A stretch of DNA of 64,000 bases. Origin: Cheilinus undulatus. Taxonomy: Eukaryota; Chordata; Actinopteri; Labriformes; Labridae. The stretch covers positions 26,540,719 to 26,604,718 of the forward strand of contig NC_054882.1 in assembly GCF_018320785.1 (NCBI RefSeq). Direction: 5' to 3'. The translations under genes were made by a program, and so were the position numbers. The notes below the pieces were generated by a model, which had not been told where the DNA came from, ran no database searches, and saw only the letters and a program-made list of their open reading frames with translations. Positions 1 through 21,514 of the stretch are shown in pieces; the stretch's first letter is position 1; the number at the start of each line of letters is the position of its first letter.

Positions 1-233
1 TTGATTGGTGCCATTTCTCCTGCTGACAAAGCTAAGGCTTAGTTATTTACTTTTTTCTTCATGTTTTTGATCATGCAATTTTACTTTTGCCACATTATGT
101 ACATTTTCCATGTCATGATGAATGAACTACTTATAATTGGTGTCATTATCTGCCTTGAAAACAATATCAGTCGACCCCTACAAATACAGTCTGTTTTAAA
201 TTGCATTGTATGTTTTGTGTTTATCATACTTAC

Positions 234-2540
234 ACTCCTCTAATCCCAGCTGGTAAGCGAGGTTCTGAAGTCCTTTGACCTTCTCCATCAGGTTAGCTGT
301 GGTCAAACTGCCCAGCTCTGCAGAACACAGCATAATGACAACTCTTAACAGCTTCACACAGTCACAGCTTCACAGTCCTTCTTCTTAACACCAACTCATG
401 CAGGAAGATGTGGAAATATGACAAATAAGAGCATAATCTGGTGCATTACCTTTCAACATTTCAATGTCTTCACTCTCTAGTTCAGCCATCCACTTGTGGG
501 GTGAATTTGTGATGGTCTGTGAAAAAAACGCAAAAAAGTAAAACAACAAAGCCAATAAAGGGTTTAGAGATCAGACATGTTGATCAAAGTTTAATAAGCA
601 TATTTTGAAATAAAAATCAAAGGGATTCATCTTACTCACATTTTTACAAGATGCAGCAAATTCTGCAACTCCTGGTACTATGAGAGCATAATCACAATTA
701 TGAAAACACATAATGGTAGGAATTACACACAGTACAGAGAAAGAAGGTAAACTTACACTGCTCTGGCCACAGGTCTGGTGACGCTCTGTCCAACTTCTCA
801 AAACTCAGTAAAGAGGACTCAAAATCATCACCTAGCATGACACACACAAAAAAGACTTTTCATTCACATTTATACAAATATTTCATATTTGCATGTAGTG
901 TGATGGAAGAGTTTAGAAATAACCTAAAGGCGCTTAAAAGATAGTATTCTTGTAAAACATGTGTGAGATCTTTAAATCTCATACAATGCCCATAAAAAGT
1001 ATACACCCCCTTGGTTTTACCCTTTTATTGATTTTATAAATCAATCATGGTCAAACCTCCTTAATCTCAAAATAAGAATATATTTCTACAGAGTAATGTT
1101 AATTAAACAAAAACATGTAATTTAAAATGTAATGTAAAATGTAATTGACTGCATAAATATTCACCCCCTTTAAGTGCCTGACCTATTGAAAAGTGTAAGT
1201 CAGGGACTGGACACAAAAAAAATTCCATCACAGCAAACACACCATTCCTACTGTGAAGTACCGTGATGGCAGCATCATACTATGGGGATGCTTCTCAGCA
1301 CTTCACCCTGGAGGGCTTGTAATAGTGGAGGGTATAATGAATACAAAATACAGGAAAATCCTCAAAGACAACTGTGTTTGTGTCTGCAAGAGAACTAGGG
1401 CTTGGGAGAAGAATAATTTTCCAGCAAGACAATGACCAGAAAGCAAACAGCGAAAGCTACATAGAAAATGCCCGATTCCTGTGCAACCTTACAGAGCTTA
1501 CGCAGTTTAACAAATAATAATGTGTCCAGATGTGCAAGTCTGACTGAGACCTATCCACACAGACTCAGTGCTATGATTGCAGCCAAAGGTGCATCTACTA
1601 AACACTGACGTGAAGATGGTGAATAATTATGCAGTCATATATTTTACCTTATATATTTGTTATTTGATATGACTTTGTAGAAATCTATTTTCACTTTGAC
1701 AATTTTTTGGTCAAAAAAGCCAAATCATGTTGACCTTGAATGATTTACAAAATCAATAAAAGGGTAAAACATCCAAAGGGGTGAATATTGTTATAGGCAC
1801 TACATGATCCTAGTAATGATGAAGCCACATAAATACATTTTCAGTTCATGTAAAACTGTATGTTTAATTTACATCGTGTATTCAGAGAAACAGGATTCTG
1901 TTGTCAAGGAGACTAGGACTGCTTGAACAGAATTAACTGTTTTAAAAAGGTAGACATATTTTATACGCAATTCTTACATTGCCAAGGTAATGGACAACTG
2001 TAGATTAATGAAAACATGATGGAAACTTGGTACAATGGCCTATTAACGGTAAAATGCTGAACAAAGACATATTTTAAAGCATAAATAATAATATAGTGTC
2101 CGTTAAAAGACTAAAGCCTCTAAACCTCACGACGACGATGTAAACTAAAACACTTTAACTGTATCCTATGTTACACAACGAGGTAAATCAGCCAAAGTGA
2201 GACGATAGTTTCGACGTTAGCTGTGTTACAAGCTAACACCACAGACGGTTTTAGCTCTGAGGGTCAGGCTGTTCGATGGGTTCATGTTTGTTATCAACTG
2301 TGTTTCCCTGAACACTACACATACACAACACTGTGGCTAGTGAGGCTTTAGCCAACGGTAAAAACATCTCTAACAGTAAAAATAACGCGCTAACAAGTGG
2401 ACTCTGTTGTTCCGTGATGTTCTTGATAGACAGCAAGAGAGAGGCTCAGGATTTAAGGACCTTAAATTGGACAAATTTACAGTTTTTACACAGCATAGCA
2501 GGGAAAGGAATTAGAATTTACCTCCATTTGGAGACGCCAT
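234..2540 (-). CDS. lin52: LIN52, DREAM/MuvB complex subunit (3' end off window)
   Basis: Small nuclear scaffold protein of the MuvB core (with LIN9, LIN37, LIN54 and RBBP4), which joins p130/E2F4 or B-MYB to control cell-cycle genes. Five exons were read: 2522-2540 (start, MASPNG), 757-831, 640-677, 450-516 and 234-317, all with AG/GT borders and agreeing phases. They encode 94 codons plus one base. Family landmarks are LLSFEKLDRASPDLWPEQ, with the serine phosphorylated by DYRK1A in human LIN52 (RASPDLWP), then LPGVAEFAAS, KWMAELE and the helical segment ELGSLTTANLMEKVKGLQNL. Human LIN52 has 116 residues, so about 17-20 C-terminal residues are missing; no matching exon is visible in 1-233 and it should lie left of the window. 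The upstream frame has no earlier Met. Intron 1 holds a Tc1 relic. Identification is very secure. Confidence 0.95.
984..1800 (+). mobile_element. Tc1/mariner relic, family A copy 1
   Basis: The ends are inverted (CAATGCCCATAAAAAGTAT on the left, the complement of GTGCCTATAACAATATTC on the right) and flanked by TA, as expected for Tc1/mariner insertions. The inner ends share the ATCAATAAAAGGGTAAAAC block in inverted orientation. Transposase remnants run on the plus strand at 1250-1440, including a catalytic-domain motif (GSIILWGCFSA), followed by frameshifts and stops, so the copy is dead. It lies in lin52 intron 1. Confidence 0.85.
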
Positions 2541-2680
2541 CTTCACAATAAACACGTGACCGACGACAGCCAATAGCAGCAGCCGTCACGAGAGTTGACG
2601 CGTACCGTTGTAGTTCTTAAACTTGCCAGCAGGCGGCCTACTAGTTTATTATCGGAGCCCACCATCAGAATTTATAGAAG
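2541..2680 (-). promoter_or_regulatory. lin52 promoter region
   Basis: This is the CpG-richer stretch directly upstream of the lin52 start. It contains an E-box/CLEAR-type CACGTGAC at 2553-2560 and a CCAAT box inside AGCCAATAG at 2568-2576. The start codon itself sits in AAGATGGCG, the core of a YY1 site. The pattern is typical of TATA-less housekeeping promoters. The transcription start was not determined. Confidence 0.5.
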
Positions 2681-4040
2681 ACAAAGAACACATTTTCATG
2701 TAAATGATCTTCTATGACAGTTTTAATGTATAAATTCAATGGCACATTTATTAAAATACATTTTTTTTTGTTTTGGGTTATTCTACAAAAACGTTGAGTT
2801 TACTGTCCCTGGCCTATACTGTAATATTTCACTCGGGGAAAAAAGCTCTATTAATACATTTTTTCTTTTTTTTTTTTTTTTTTTAACATAAACCATGTTA
2901 GTTTAACAATTACACTTTATAAAGTGATAAATTAAGTTTCACTTTAACAAGTTACAAATATGCCGAGCAGCTCATAAGTGCATGTCCCCATGATCATTCA
3001 CTGTATAGATGGTGAGGGCAGTCTTTTGAAGTCAAAATATGATCTGCCATATATAATAACATAATGTGGCCTTAAAAGATGTAAAACACCAAAATGTCAA
3101 ATAAATATAAACATCATGAAAGTCATTGTCCCTCAGAGTCATGTCACTGGTATTAAAAACAGAATCATATCTTGCAGTTGAGGTGAGTCTCATTTTTTTC
3201 TGATGCCACTGATTTTCACATTTCACTTTTCTGATTTTGTTGCAGATCTTGTTTCATTTGACCTTTTTATACTTTATGCATGATTTTTACTTTATTGTGC
3301 TAACCGCAAAGGACACAAAGTTTAGCTTAAGGGTTAAACAACTGTCCAGACAAGAGAAAAAGGTTTTTGATTATAGCTTATAAAGAGGCGCATGGAAACA
3401 GACTACAAGAATATCATACTTTATTGATCATTCTGAGACATAGACATGATTGAGAGTCAGTTTTAGTCCTAGAAAGAACATACAAAAACAGACAAAAGGA
3501 CAGCACTACTTTAAAATGCTGAGCATTGAGAACATGACACATGGAAACCAAAATCCAGGCTGTGCAAGTTTATGTAACGGAAGTGTTTGCTTTAAGACTG
3601 ACAAACAAGAAGATGCAGCATTTAATATTACAGCTTTAACTTTTTTTAAAGGCACTTGATCCTAAAATTAAGGAAAAAACTGTAGATATACATTTTGATT
3701 TTTAGTCAGCAATGTCAGATGTGATGTGAGTTAAGGCAACTTGGTATTCATAAAAGTCTGGATCCTCATTGTCAAACTCCACATCACTGGCTGTCATATT
3801 GCACTTACTCAGGCCCTTCAGGTAAAAATATTCAACAAACATCCTCATCTACAACAGTTAGAGATGCTGAGACATAAATACCGGCACAAGAAGAAATACT
3901 ACGGTAGACTGTGCAGTCAGTACCTTATGAAACTATATTCTAATGTAAACTTGAAATCAGTCTGTTGAGCACGTGACTGAATACCTTTTATTCTTATTTA
4001 TTCTGTCGACCTACATCATATTGTTTTTTATAGAACTAGA
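2681..4040. other. lin52-pomt2 intergenic space and pomt2 3' UTR
   Basis: No coding exon is visible. On the minus strand, AATAAA signals follow the pomt2 stop at 3987-3992, 3997-4002 and 3420-3425, so the pomt2 3' UTR probably ends near 3.4 or 3.97 kb. A T-tract lies at about 2867-2884. The rest is AT-rich unique-looking sequence. Confidence 0.5.
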
Positions 4041-13520
<9,480 letters not shown>

Positions 13521-14060
13521 TGGAAACTACAACCTTGGATTTAACTGCTAGACCCCCCCAAGCCAGGTGAGTATTAGTTGAAGCTAACAGAGTTGGTTAA
13601 TGGAGTATATGGAGATGTGAAAGCCTATTACCTGAGACAAATGCAGCTACATTTATCTCAGATAAAATAAGATTTACAAATGAAGCACTAGATGTCAGTT
13701 TTCAATGCTGGCTATCAATACTGGCGAGGCTGACTACGAATGACACACCGTCCCCTTTGAACATTATCAGACATAATTATCGTTACATTCTCAGCCAGCT
13801 ATTGATGCAATTAAGAGTAAATTACCTAACCTAGCGTGGTGTTTTCAAACCGTTTCCCCACTCGACAAATGGCGGCATTCTAACAGCAGCAGAAGACTAA
13901 TGAATAACGGCTGTTAATAATCTGAGTAGCCGTTTTATTATTCAAAATTGACATTAGCTACCTTACGAGCGCACGAGAGGTTGTATGTAGAATCAACGAA
14001 ACACGTAGGAGACGAAGTGACTTCTGGGAGATGTATTCCGCCGGGGAATTCAGGAGGACA
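13521..14060 (-). promoter_or_regulatory. pomt2 5' UTR and promoter region
   Basis: Sequence upstream of the pomt2 start. It includes a YY1-like AAATGGCGGC at 13867-13876 (plus strand) and a CpG-bearing stretch at about 13960-14060. No TATA box is obvious. The transcription start and any 5' UTR intron cannot be fixed from sequence alone. Confidence 0.4.
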
Positions 14061-14534
14061 TGGTGTTGGAAGGTAAACACAATTTCCCATAATCCTTCTG
14101 GATCGACTCCACTACCCTGTTAGCCAATGGGAAAATGTTATGGAGAAACTGGAATGCCGAGAGATTACGGCTCTATTGTCCACTAGAGGGAGCCAAAGTA
14201 CTATAAATTATTGCAATACTTTCTTTTTTTTATTCTTTTGAACGTTTTTAATGTGACAGTTTTGATTGATATGGTGTATAGTTCTGACGTACTTACAGCC
14301 TTTACCAAAATATAAAAGATATCACAGCAAAATTAGTAAAAAAAGAAAATGTATAACTAAAAATGGTAGCTTAGTAAATACTAGCATGGAAAAAGCAGGT
14401 GTATGATGTGTTTTAATTTTATTTAGGCTACATTTGTGCTGTCATGTTTCTTTTTACGTCTACTACATTGTAAAAGAAACATCTAATACACATGGTAGCC
14501 AGCTATTTGCATGCTGCTTGTATGCTTTTAACAG

Positions 14535-14610
14535 TCCCCTTTAAAAAGTATGTTGAGATGTTTTAATCTTTAATTGATCCTAAAATCAATCATGGTCTAT
14601 ATAATTTTGC

Positions 14611-14643
<33 letters not shown>

Positions 14644-16040
14644 ACAACAACAACAACAAAAACCTTTAATGTCAAAGTGAAAACAGATTTCTAAAAAGTA
14701 ATGTTAATCTAATAAAAATATGTAACATAAAATAAATAACTGCATAAACATTAACCCCTTTCAAGTCAGTATTTACCAGATGCACCTTTGGCTGCAATCA
14801 CTGCACTGAGTCTGTGTGGATAGGTCTCAATAAGGCTTGCACATCTGGACACTGCAGTTTTACTTCATTCTTCTTTTCAAAATGTCTGAAGCACCGACAG
14901 CTTGCGCAGGGATCGGGCATGGGCAGCCCTTTTTCAAAGGCCTGCCACAAATACTCTATAGGACTGAGGTCTGTGTGCTTTGACTCAGCCACACTAGAAT
15001 ATTCTCTTTGTTGTCTTCACACCATTTCTAAGTAGTTCTCTTGCAGACTGAATGAGGTTATCCTCCATAATTTTCCTATATTTTGCAGCATTCATTTTAC
15101 CCTCTAATTTTACAAGCCAGGGTTTTTCTGCTGAGAAGCATCCCCACAGCACGATGCTGCCACCACCATGCTTCACTGGGATGGTGTGTTTGTGCTGATT
15201 TGCAGTGTTTGGTGTTCCAAACATAGAATCCTAGCTGGTGGCCAAAAAGCACAATTTTTGTTTCATCAGATCAAAGAACTTCCTCCCATTTGGCCATGGA
15301 GTCTCCAACATGCCTTTTGGCAAACTGTAGTCCAGATTTAAATACGAGTTTTCTTTTTCAGTAGCTTTCTCTTTGTCACTCTACCATAAAGCTTTGACTG
15401 GCAACAGTTGTATGCAGAGTCTCTCCCACCTCAGCAGCTGAAGCTTGTAACCCTTTAAGAGTAGGCGCAGGTGTCTTGGTGGCCTCTTTCGCTAGTGTCC
15501 CTTTTTGCACCATCACTAATTTTGTAAAGAGGGCCTGATCTGGGCATATTCCCACATGTCATGTTCCTTTAATTTCTCTATGATGGATTTAGCTGAACTC
15601 TGGGGGGTTTCAGTGCCTTGGAATTTTTTTGTACCCATCCTCTTACACGCACTGTAACATTTTCTCTGAGTTGTTTGGAGTGTTAATTTGTCTTCATGGT
15701 GTAATGGTAGCCAGGAATACTAATTCACCAGTGACTGGACCTTCCAGACACAGGTGTCTTTATACTACAATCACTTGAGACATATTCAAAGCACTCAAGT
15801 GATCCTCATTTCACTAATTGTGAGACTACTAGCACAAAGGAGGTGTATATTTATGCACTTATTTTACATATTTTTGTTTTAATTGACATTTCTCTGTAGA
15901 AATCTGTTTTCACTTTGACATCCAAGAGGGTTTATTTTTTTGTCAAAAAGCCAAATAACATTGTCCATGATTGATTTATAAAATCAATAAAAGGGTAAAA
16001 AAAACAAGGGGATAAATGTTTTTTATTTTAGGCAATGTAA
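14535..16040 (-). mobile_element. Tc1/mariner relic, family A copy 3 (nearly full length)
   Basis: About 1.5 kb, with left end CCTTTAAAAAGTATGTTGAG and right end ...AAATGTTTTTTATTTTAGGCA. The inner ATCAATAAAAGGGTAAAA block appears inverted at both ends. The minus-strand transposase relic includes HTIPVKHGGGSIVLWGCFSA near 15120-15190, preceded and followed by stops and frameshifts. It fills much of the gap between pomt2 and ltbp2, and a T-tract lies at about 14611-14637. Confidence 0.87.
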
Positions 16041-18252
16041 ATCTGAAATTATCCTTAAATTCAGAATACTAGTATTTTATGATTAAAGTGGCCTTTCAGC
16101 ATATGTCTTTATTCATGGCCAAAATAAGATTTGATCATTTTTAGTAGTATGTGCATTTACTGAAAAGGATTTATATTTGTATTCTTTTAAAAGATGAACA
16201 TTATTACTAGTTTAACTGTATGAACATGTAATGCACAGACCTCTTACCCATTACACATTGGACACACGTGTCAGAGATTCTTTCACTTACTCCACTGATC
16301 ATGTAAGTGGTATTGTGTGCTTTTATGAGCCATTTCTATGAAGTAAATGTGAACAGAGACTGGTATTTTTATGTTTTTATTTTGATGACTGATAGTGATT
16401 ACAGTCAAGAGGTAAACATAATGAATGAGCATGATAATTCAATGACCACAGCTTTACAAAAAGACATCTAGCTCAAGTTATTTGCAAGTTTGTAAGGCTT
16501 TAAATATTCTTACTTTGTTAGACTTTTGGCCCGGTTCATGTGATGGTTTTAGCAAATACAGTGGACTTAAAGTGGAAGCATCTTTGAATCTAAAGGTTTG
16601 AATGCACAATAAGGACATAAGTCCTCACTTCATTCAAGTTCAGCTATTATTTCTGCACTACTGAGATTTCTTGAATGAATTTCAGCCCATAATGCCATTG
16701 TTTTCCAAAACCTGAATATAAAAGACAAACAGTTGTGAGCAGAGTTCAGAAACCGAGTGATTATGCTGACATTGTTAATGATACATTCGTCACACAGAAT
16801 CCAGCAGCGACTACAAGAAGCAATGTTCAGATTATTGATTTCAAACATAAACTTGGGATGTGCAGATGTTGGCGCTTGCATTTGAAAAGCATTGTCTTTG
16901 AAATGAACTTGAAGGGACAAAAAGTCTGTGATAAGAACAGTGCTGCCACTTCCAAAAATATATTTCATTGTCTGCTCCACAGGGCAGGGTATACACGCAC
17001 AGTTCCTCTGGTACAGTGTCAGCCACTCTCCTCAAACATAAAAAGATATGCTTAAAAAAACATTTTTACAGACATGTATGCATCTACAAAGCTATAATGC
17101 CAGATTTTTCTTACATTTTATGCTTTATGTCAAAGAAAATACTGTATGTGCTATAATGCATTAAGAGAATATGTAACAAAAATAATACATAGTACTAGAT
17201 CTGTACAAAATTTACCAAACCTCTCCAACAAAGACTTTGTTTTTACAGGCACGTGTTGTGAGACATGCATTGAATGTAAAATCCTTTTGTCTGTTATAAA
17301 GGCAAATAAAACCTGTCATGTGATATCTGAGCATCATTAAACTTACCTTGTTGCTGTTTTAGAGGTTAGGATATAGAACCTAAAATCAAACTTTGATAAG
17401 GCATGGTGTATGTGGTTTGAAGAGCAGTAGGTAACTAATTAATACTGTTGAAAGAGAAAAAATGCAGGGATATTAATTTTGTAAATGTTGTCACACAGAG
17501 GAAGGCAGATTTTACCTATTGCACCTTTAAAAAACCTTACATAAATCATCATATACATCTACAGTCTTTTTCTAGGTCCATTTGTTGTGTATGATCTTTG
17601 TCTGCAGATTCTTCAGCTTCAATGTTGAAGAATAAAGAGGAAAATGTTTGCATTTTATTGGTCAGCTCTGGCCCCATTTTAGTCCAAAGCAATGCTAATC
17701 AGAGTGACTGTGAGAGATTAACTTGGTGAGAGGTTGGACATGAGAAGCACAAGCTGATTAATGGGTGACATTCCTTCTTTTACAAAATAAAAAAAGATTA
17801 TAATCTCCTCTCATGGTCTCTTTTTGAGACACAAAGAGGAATCAAGTAGCCCTCTGGTTGTTGTCTTATTTTGCAGAGGCCCGTCATGTAAATGAAATAA
17901 ATAACAACACAAAAAAGTGACAGAAAACATAATGTGGAAAGTATATCTGCATATCAAATTGCCTGGGGTTACTGAAAACAAAAGATCAGTCCATAAAATC
18001 CCTTTAAGGCAAATGGATATCTGGTGAATCCCATGAAATACATTCACTGCACATTTCCTGCTCCTCTCAGGGGGGGTGTGAGTGTGCTGAATGCAAGTGT
18101 GTGTGCTTTTTGTGTTTATGTGCGTTTGTAGGGGTATACATTTGGACGTCTCAGCGTTACTGTTGGAGGTTTAGTGCCAGACCCTTAAACAGAAGGCAGA
18201 GGGGTGTAAGGTGACGTTTAAAGGGCGCAGGAGAAGCCAGCGCTCCAGAGTC
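16041..18252 (-). other. Probable ltbp2 3' UTR and downstream sequence
   Basis: Lies directly after the ltbp2 stop codon in the transcribed direction. AATAAA signals on the minus strand occur at 17654-17659 and 16376-16381, giving candidate 3' UTR lengths of about 0.6 and 1.9 kb. Short open frames of up to 116 codons here have no recognisable domain. The true cleavage site is undetermined. Confidence 0.45.
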
Positions 18253-21200
18253 TCAGTTCTCAGGTTCCGTTGGTTTTGACTCCGGAATCGCCGGGATGCA
18301 TTTGTGTGGCTTTGCGGAGGCGACAAAGCCCGCCAAACAGGTGCACTTGTAGGATCCCTCTGTGTTGGTGCACTGCCCGTTCTGACACAAAGGCACCTTG
18401 TCGCTGATGTCCTCACATTCGTTTATGTCTGCACGAGAAAGAGACAAAGAGTCAGCAAGCTCTGAAACGACTGCTGCAAGGTAGGACATTTTACAGACTT
18501 CTAATTTCCCTTTAACAGTCATTTCTTTATTCCACCTGTTGTCTTTTCCTACCTTTTCTCTATATTCATGTCAACCACTTTCCTCCTATCCCTGTCTTTC
18601 TTCCTGCATTTTCTCCCTCCATCTCTTGTTCCCTTTTCCTCCCTCTCCACTCTCACCCTTCTAACTTTCCCTACTCTATATTTTATCCACGTTCCTTCCA
18701 TCCTACCTCACCCCTTTCTTCCTGTCTCCACCAGTTCTTTGCCTTTTGCCCGACTCTATTTTCTCCGTTTCCCCGGTCCAATCACGACTTCCCTCGTTCT
18801 CTTATTTCATAATTTCTTTCCTTTTCCCACCTTTCTTCCCTCTTTCTTCATCTACATATTTAGATCTACACTGACTTAATTCACTGAAAAGCTTACCAAT
18901 ACAGTGAAGCCAAAGTAATTGATAAGGCACTCATTTTTTTCACTGAAATACCAAAAATACACTGGCCTCCAGTTTCATAAGTGTGAGGCTTTGCTGCCTG
19001 TCTTTACCTTATAAAACAATGAGCTAAACTGGTAAGGATTTAGAGTTTTTAGGTGGGCTGAGTGAAACCATCACATGTTAGTGAGTACTGCATATTGTGG
19101 TCAGTAAATACAAAAGCTAGATCAAAATAATAAGCAACAATTATTTAGCCACTAGGTAGTGCTAGCGCTGTAGCTTTGTCTTCTGTTGAGGTCAGCAGAG
19201 GTCATAGGTCACACTCAGTGGGATGGGTAGTTGATAAGAATAAAGATTTAGACATATATATCAATATCTTATTCAAAATAAGCAAAAACTACAAAAGCTT
19301 CTAAACCACAACTTTTTGCGTGCATTGTTCAAGTGATAATGAGGTGTGTACAAAAATCGGCAGATTTTGTTCTGGTCACTCTCTAAATAGGGGTAAAATT
19401 ATCCTTTGGGAACATACAGTATGTGTGCCACTAGGCACAGATGGCTGAGTGCCTGAGGCTTCTTTCCCACATGTCCCACCCTCATTCGCTCAGCCCTGTT
19501 TCCGACACCATCCACTGTCCTCCTCTCTAAATAAAGACACAGAAAGCCCAAAAATATATCTTGAAAAAATAGTAGAACGATATGTCAAAAATAACCAAAA
19601 TATTGTTTCATATATGATGATTTCATTTAATTTGACTATTCAATGAAAGCATTTTAATGCTGCCTCTCGTGTCTCTTAACAAGTTGAGGGCTGAAATAAT
19701 TTTTTCTTGCAGCTGATCATGAAAAAATGCAGAAACTATACACAAAATATGACAAAGCATTTTGATTAGGTGATAACAAAGCCTACATCCTTGTTAAATG
19801 GCAAGAACAGGAGCAAGTGGTGACATCGTCAAAGTTATTTGAAATTATCAACAAGACAACCAAATATAACGGGGGACTTACTAGGATGGGTGTAAGATTG
19901 AAGTTATGACTAAAGCCTATGCTAAAACTTTCTCAGCTGGTGCAACACCTGGACTGTTCGTAGAGCGTAGACTCTGTTGTAGGTAAGAACTTTTGTCAAA
20001 CTTGGCTACAACTGAACTTACGCATACCTGGTGTAACAGCTGGAAGGTAGAGACATGAGCAGATCTGAATGTTAGTAGGACTGCTGATTCTTGTTGAAAT
20101 GTTGTGTCTGTTTTTTTTATAAAAGACAATGAAAATATGTTTAAAATATATAGTGAAAGATTGAGAAGTGATTATTGCACCTTTTTCACTTCCATGAGAA
20201 CTTCATATGCATTTCAAGATCATTTCAACTGATCAAAGCTTTACAACAGCCAATAAATGAACCTCAAAAAGATTCCTGTGAAGTCTTTCATTCTTGTAAG
20301 CACAAAAAACAAGGCTTTTAAGAATTTATTGCAAATTGTAAATATTTAACGGTCTGTCTGCATGTATAAAGCCCATTTTCAGCATCTGACCTCAAAACCA
20401 GTTTATTTCTAGAGGAACAAGGTTATTAGTTAATACCAATGATTTGTTGTGTAATATTTCCTCTTGTATATCTTCAATCAAACATGTCGTCATGTTGCGT
20501 GTCGACTGGATCCGTTCTGAACTTGTAGTTTCAGCTGTCTCCCACACTGAACCATTCAGAACGATACGAACAGTAACAACATGTTGGATTATGTTTCCTT
20601 TTGGCCTTCAGCTGATTTTTCTTTCCCCTTTTAAGTACGGGAGGTCTGATTGTCATTTTGTAGCAGTCAATCCTAAACGACCCTCCTTCTGTTTATGTCA
20701 TGCTCTGCTGGGGGAATTGTGGTGATATTTATAAAAGAATGCATGGCAGGAGCTGCACAGCTCCCACATGTTTCCACAGCCCTGGAATTCAATCACTTTC
20801 CTGTGAAAAAGCCTGGCCTTGGAGCTGATAAAGTCATACTTAGACAGAATATTGTAATCAGAGCATTTCATTACAGCAAGACAGTCTCGCTTTCTTTCAA
20901 AACAAACAAAGTACACTTAAAGGATAATACATCTCCTTTTATACACTGAGAGGATGGGATTCAAGGTCTTCTTAGTCTTGGCAGTGTATGACTGGGGGAT
21001 TTCAAACCATAGGGCAGCACACTGTGGTTTTGAGGAGTGCACTGCTTTCATTAGTTTCCCATAAAATATAACTTAAAACAAGGTTGTTAAAGTCAAAGCT
21101 TCTCCTTGAGCCTGATGATACACTGCATAAGGAGTTACCTCACTGACATTAATCCAAGAGCAGGCTCCGAAAGGCTGAAAACAGCAGGGTAGAGTTTTCA

Positions 21201-21514
21201 GCGGTTTGGTTTCAAGATTCACAACAACATTTTGAGACCAGATTAAACAAGATGATTGATTTCTCATTGGATCTAGAAAGCCCTTCAACATTTGTACTTG
21301 GATCACAGAGTATGTGTGTGGGTGGTCTGTTCAGGAGATAAAAACGATTCTGGAAAGAACTCACCTATACAGGCCATCTTGTTTAAGTCAAATTCATAGC
21401 CATCAAAGCAGTCGCAGGTGTAGCCTTCTCGCACACGAACACAGCGGCCGTTTTCACATCCATTAAGAATTCCACATTCCTCCGCTCGGAGACCCTCAAA
21501 GCCCTCATAGCGTT
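18253..21514 (-). CDS. ltbp2: ltbp2 C-terminal EGF pair and stop
   Basis: Exon 21365-21514 encodes [18 protein letters not shown] followed by the non-calcium EGF ([16 protein letters not shown]). Exon 18253-18428 encodes the last calcium-binding EGF ([11 protein letters not shown], then [15 protein letters not shown]) and a 14-residue tail ending KPTEPEN with TGA at 18253-18255. In LTBPs this C-terminal region mediates fibrillin-1 binding. The two exons are separated by a 2.9-kb intron rich in repeats. Confidence 0.95.

Noticed and set aside
18568..18879. A 103-codon plus-strand frame rich in Ser, Leu, Phe and Pro
   Set aside because: It is a translation of the polypyrimidine tract, antisense to ltbp2, without a domain.
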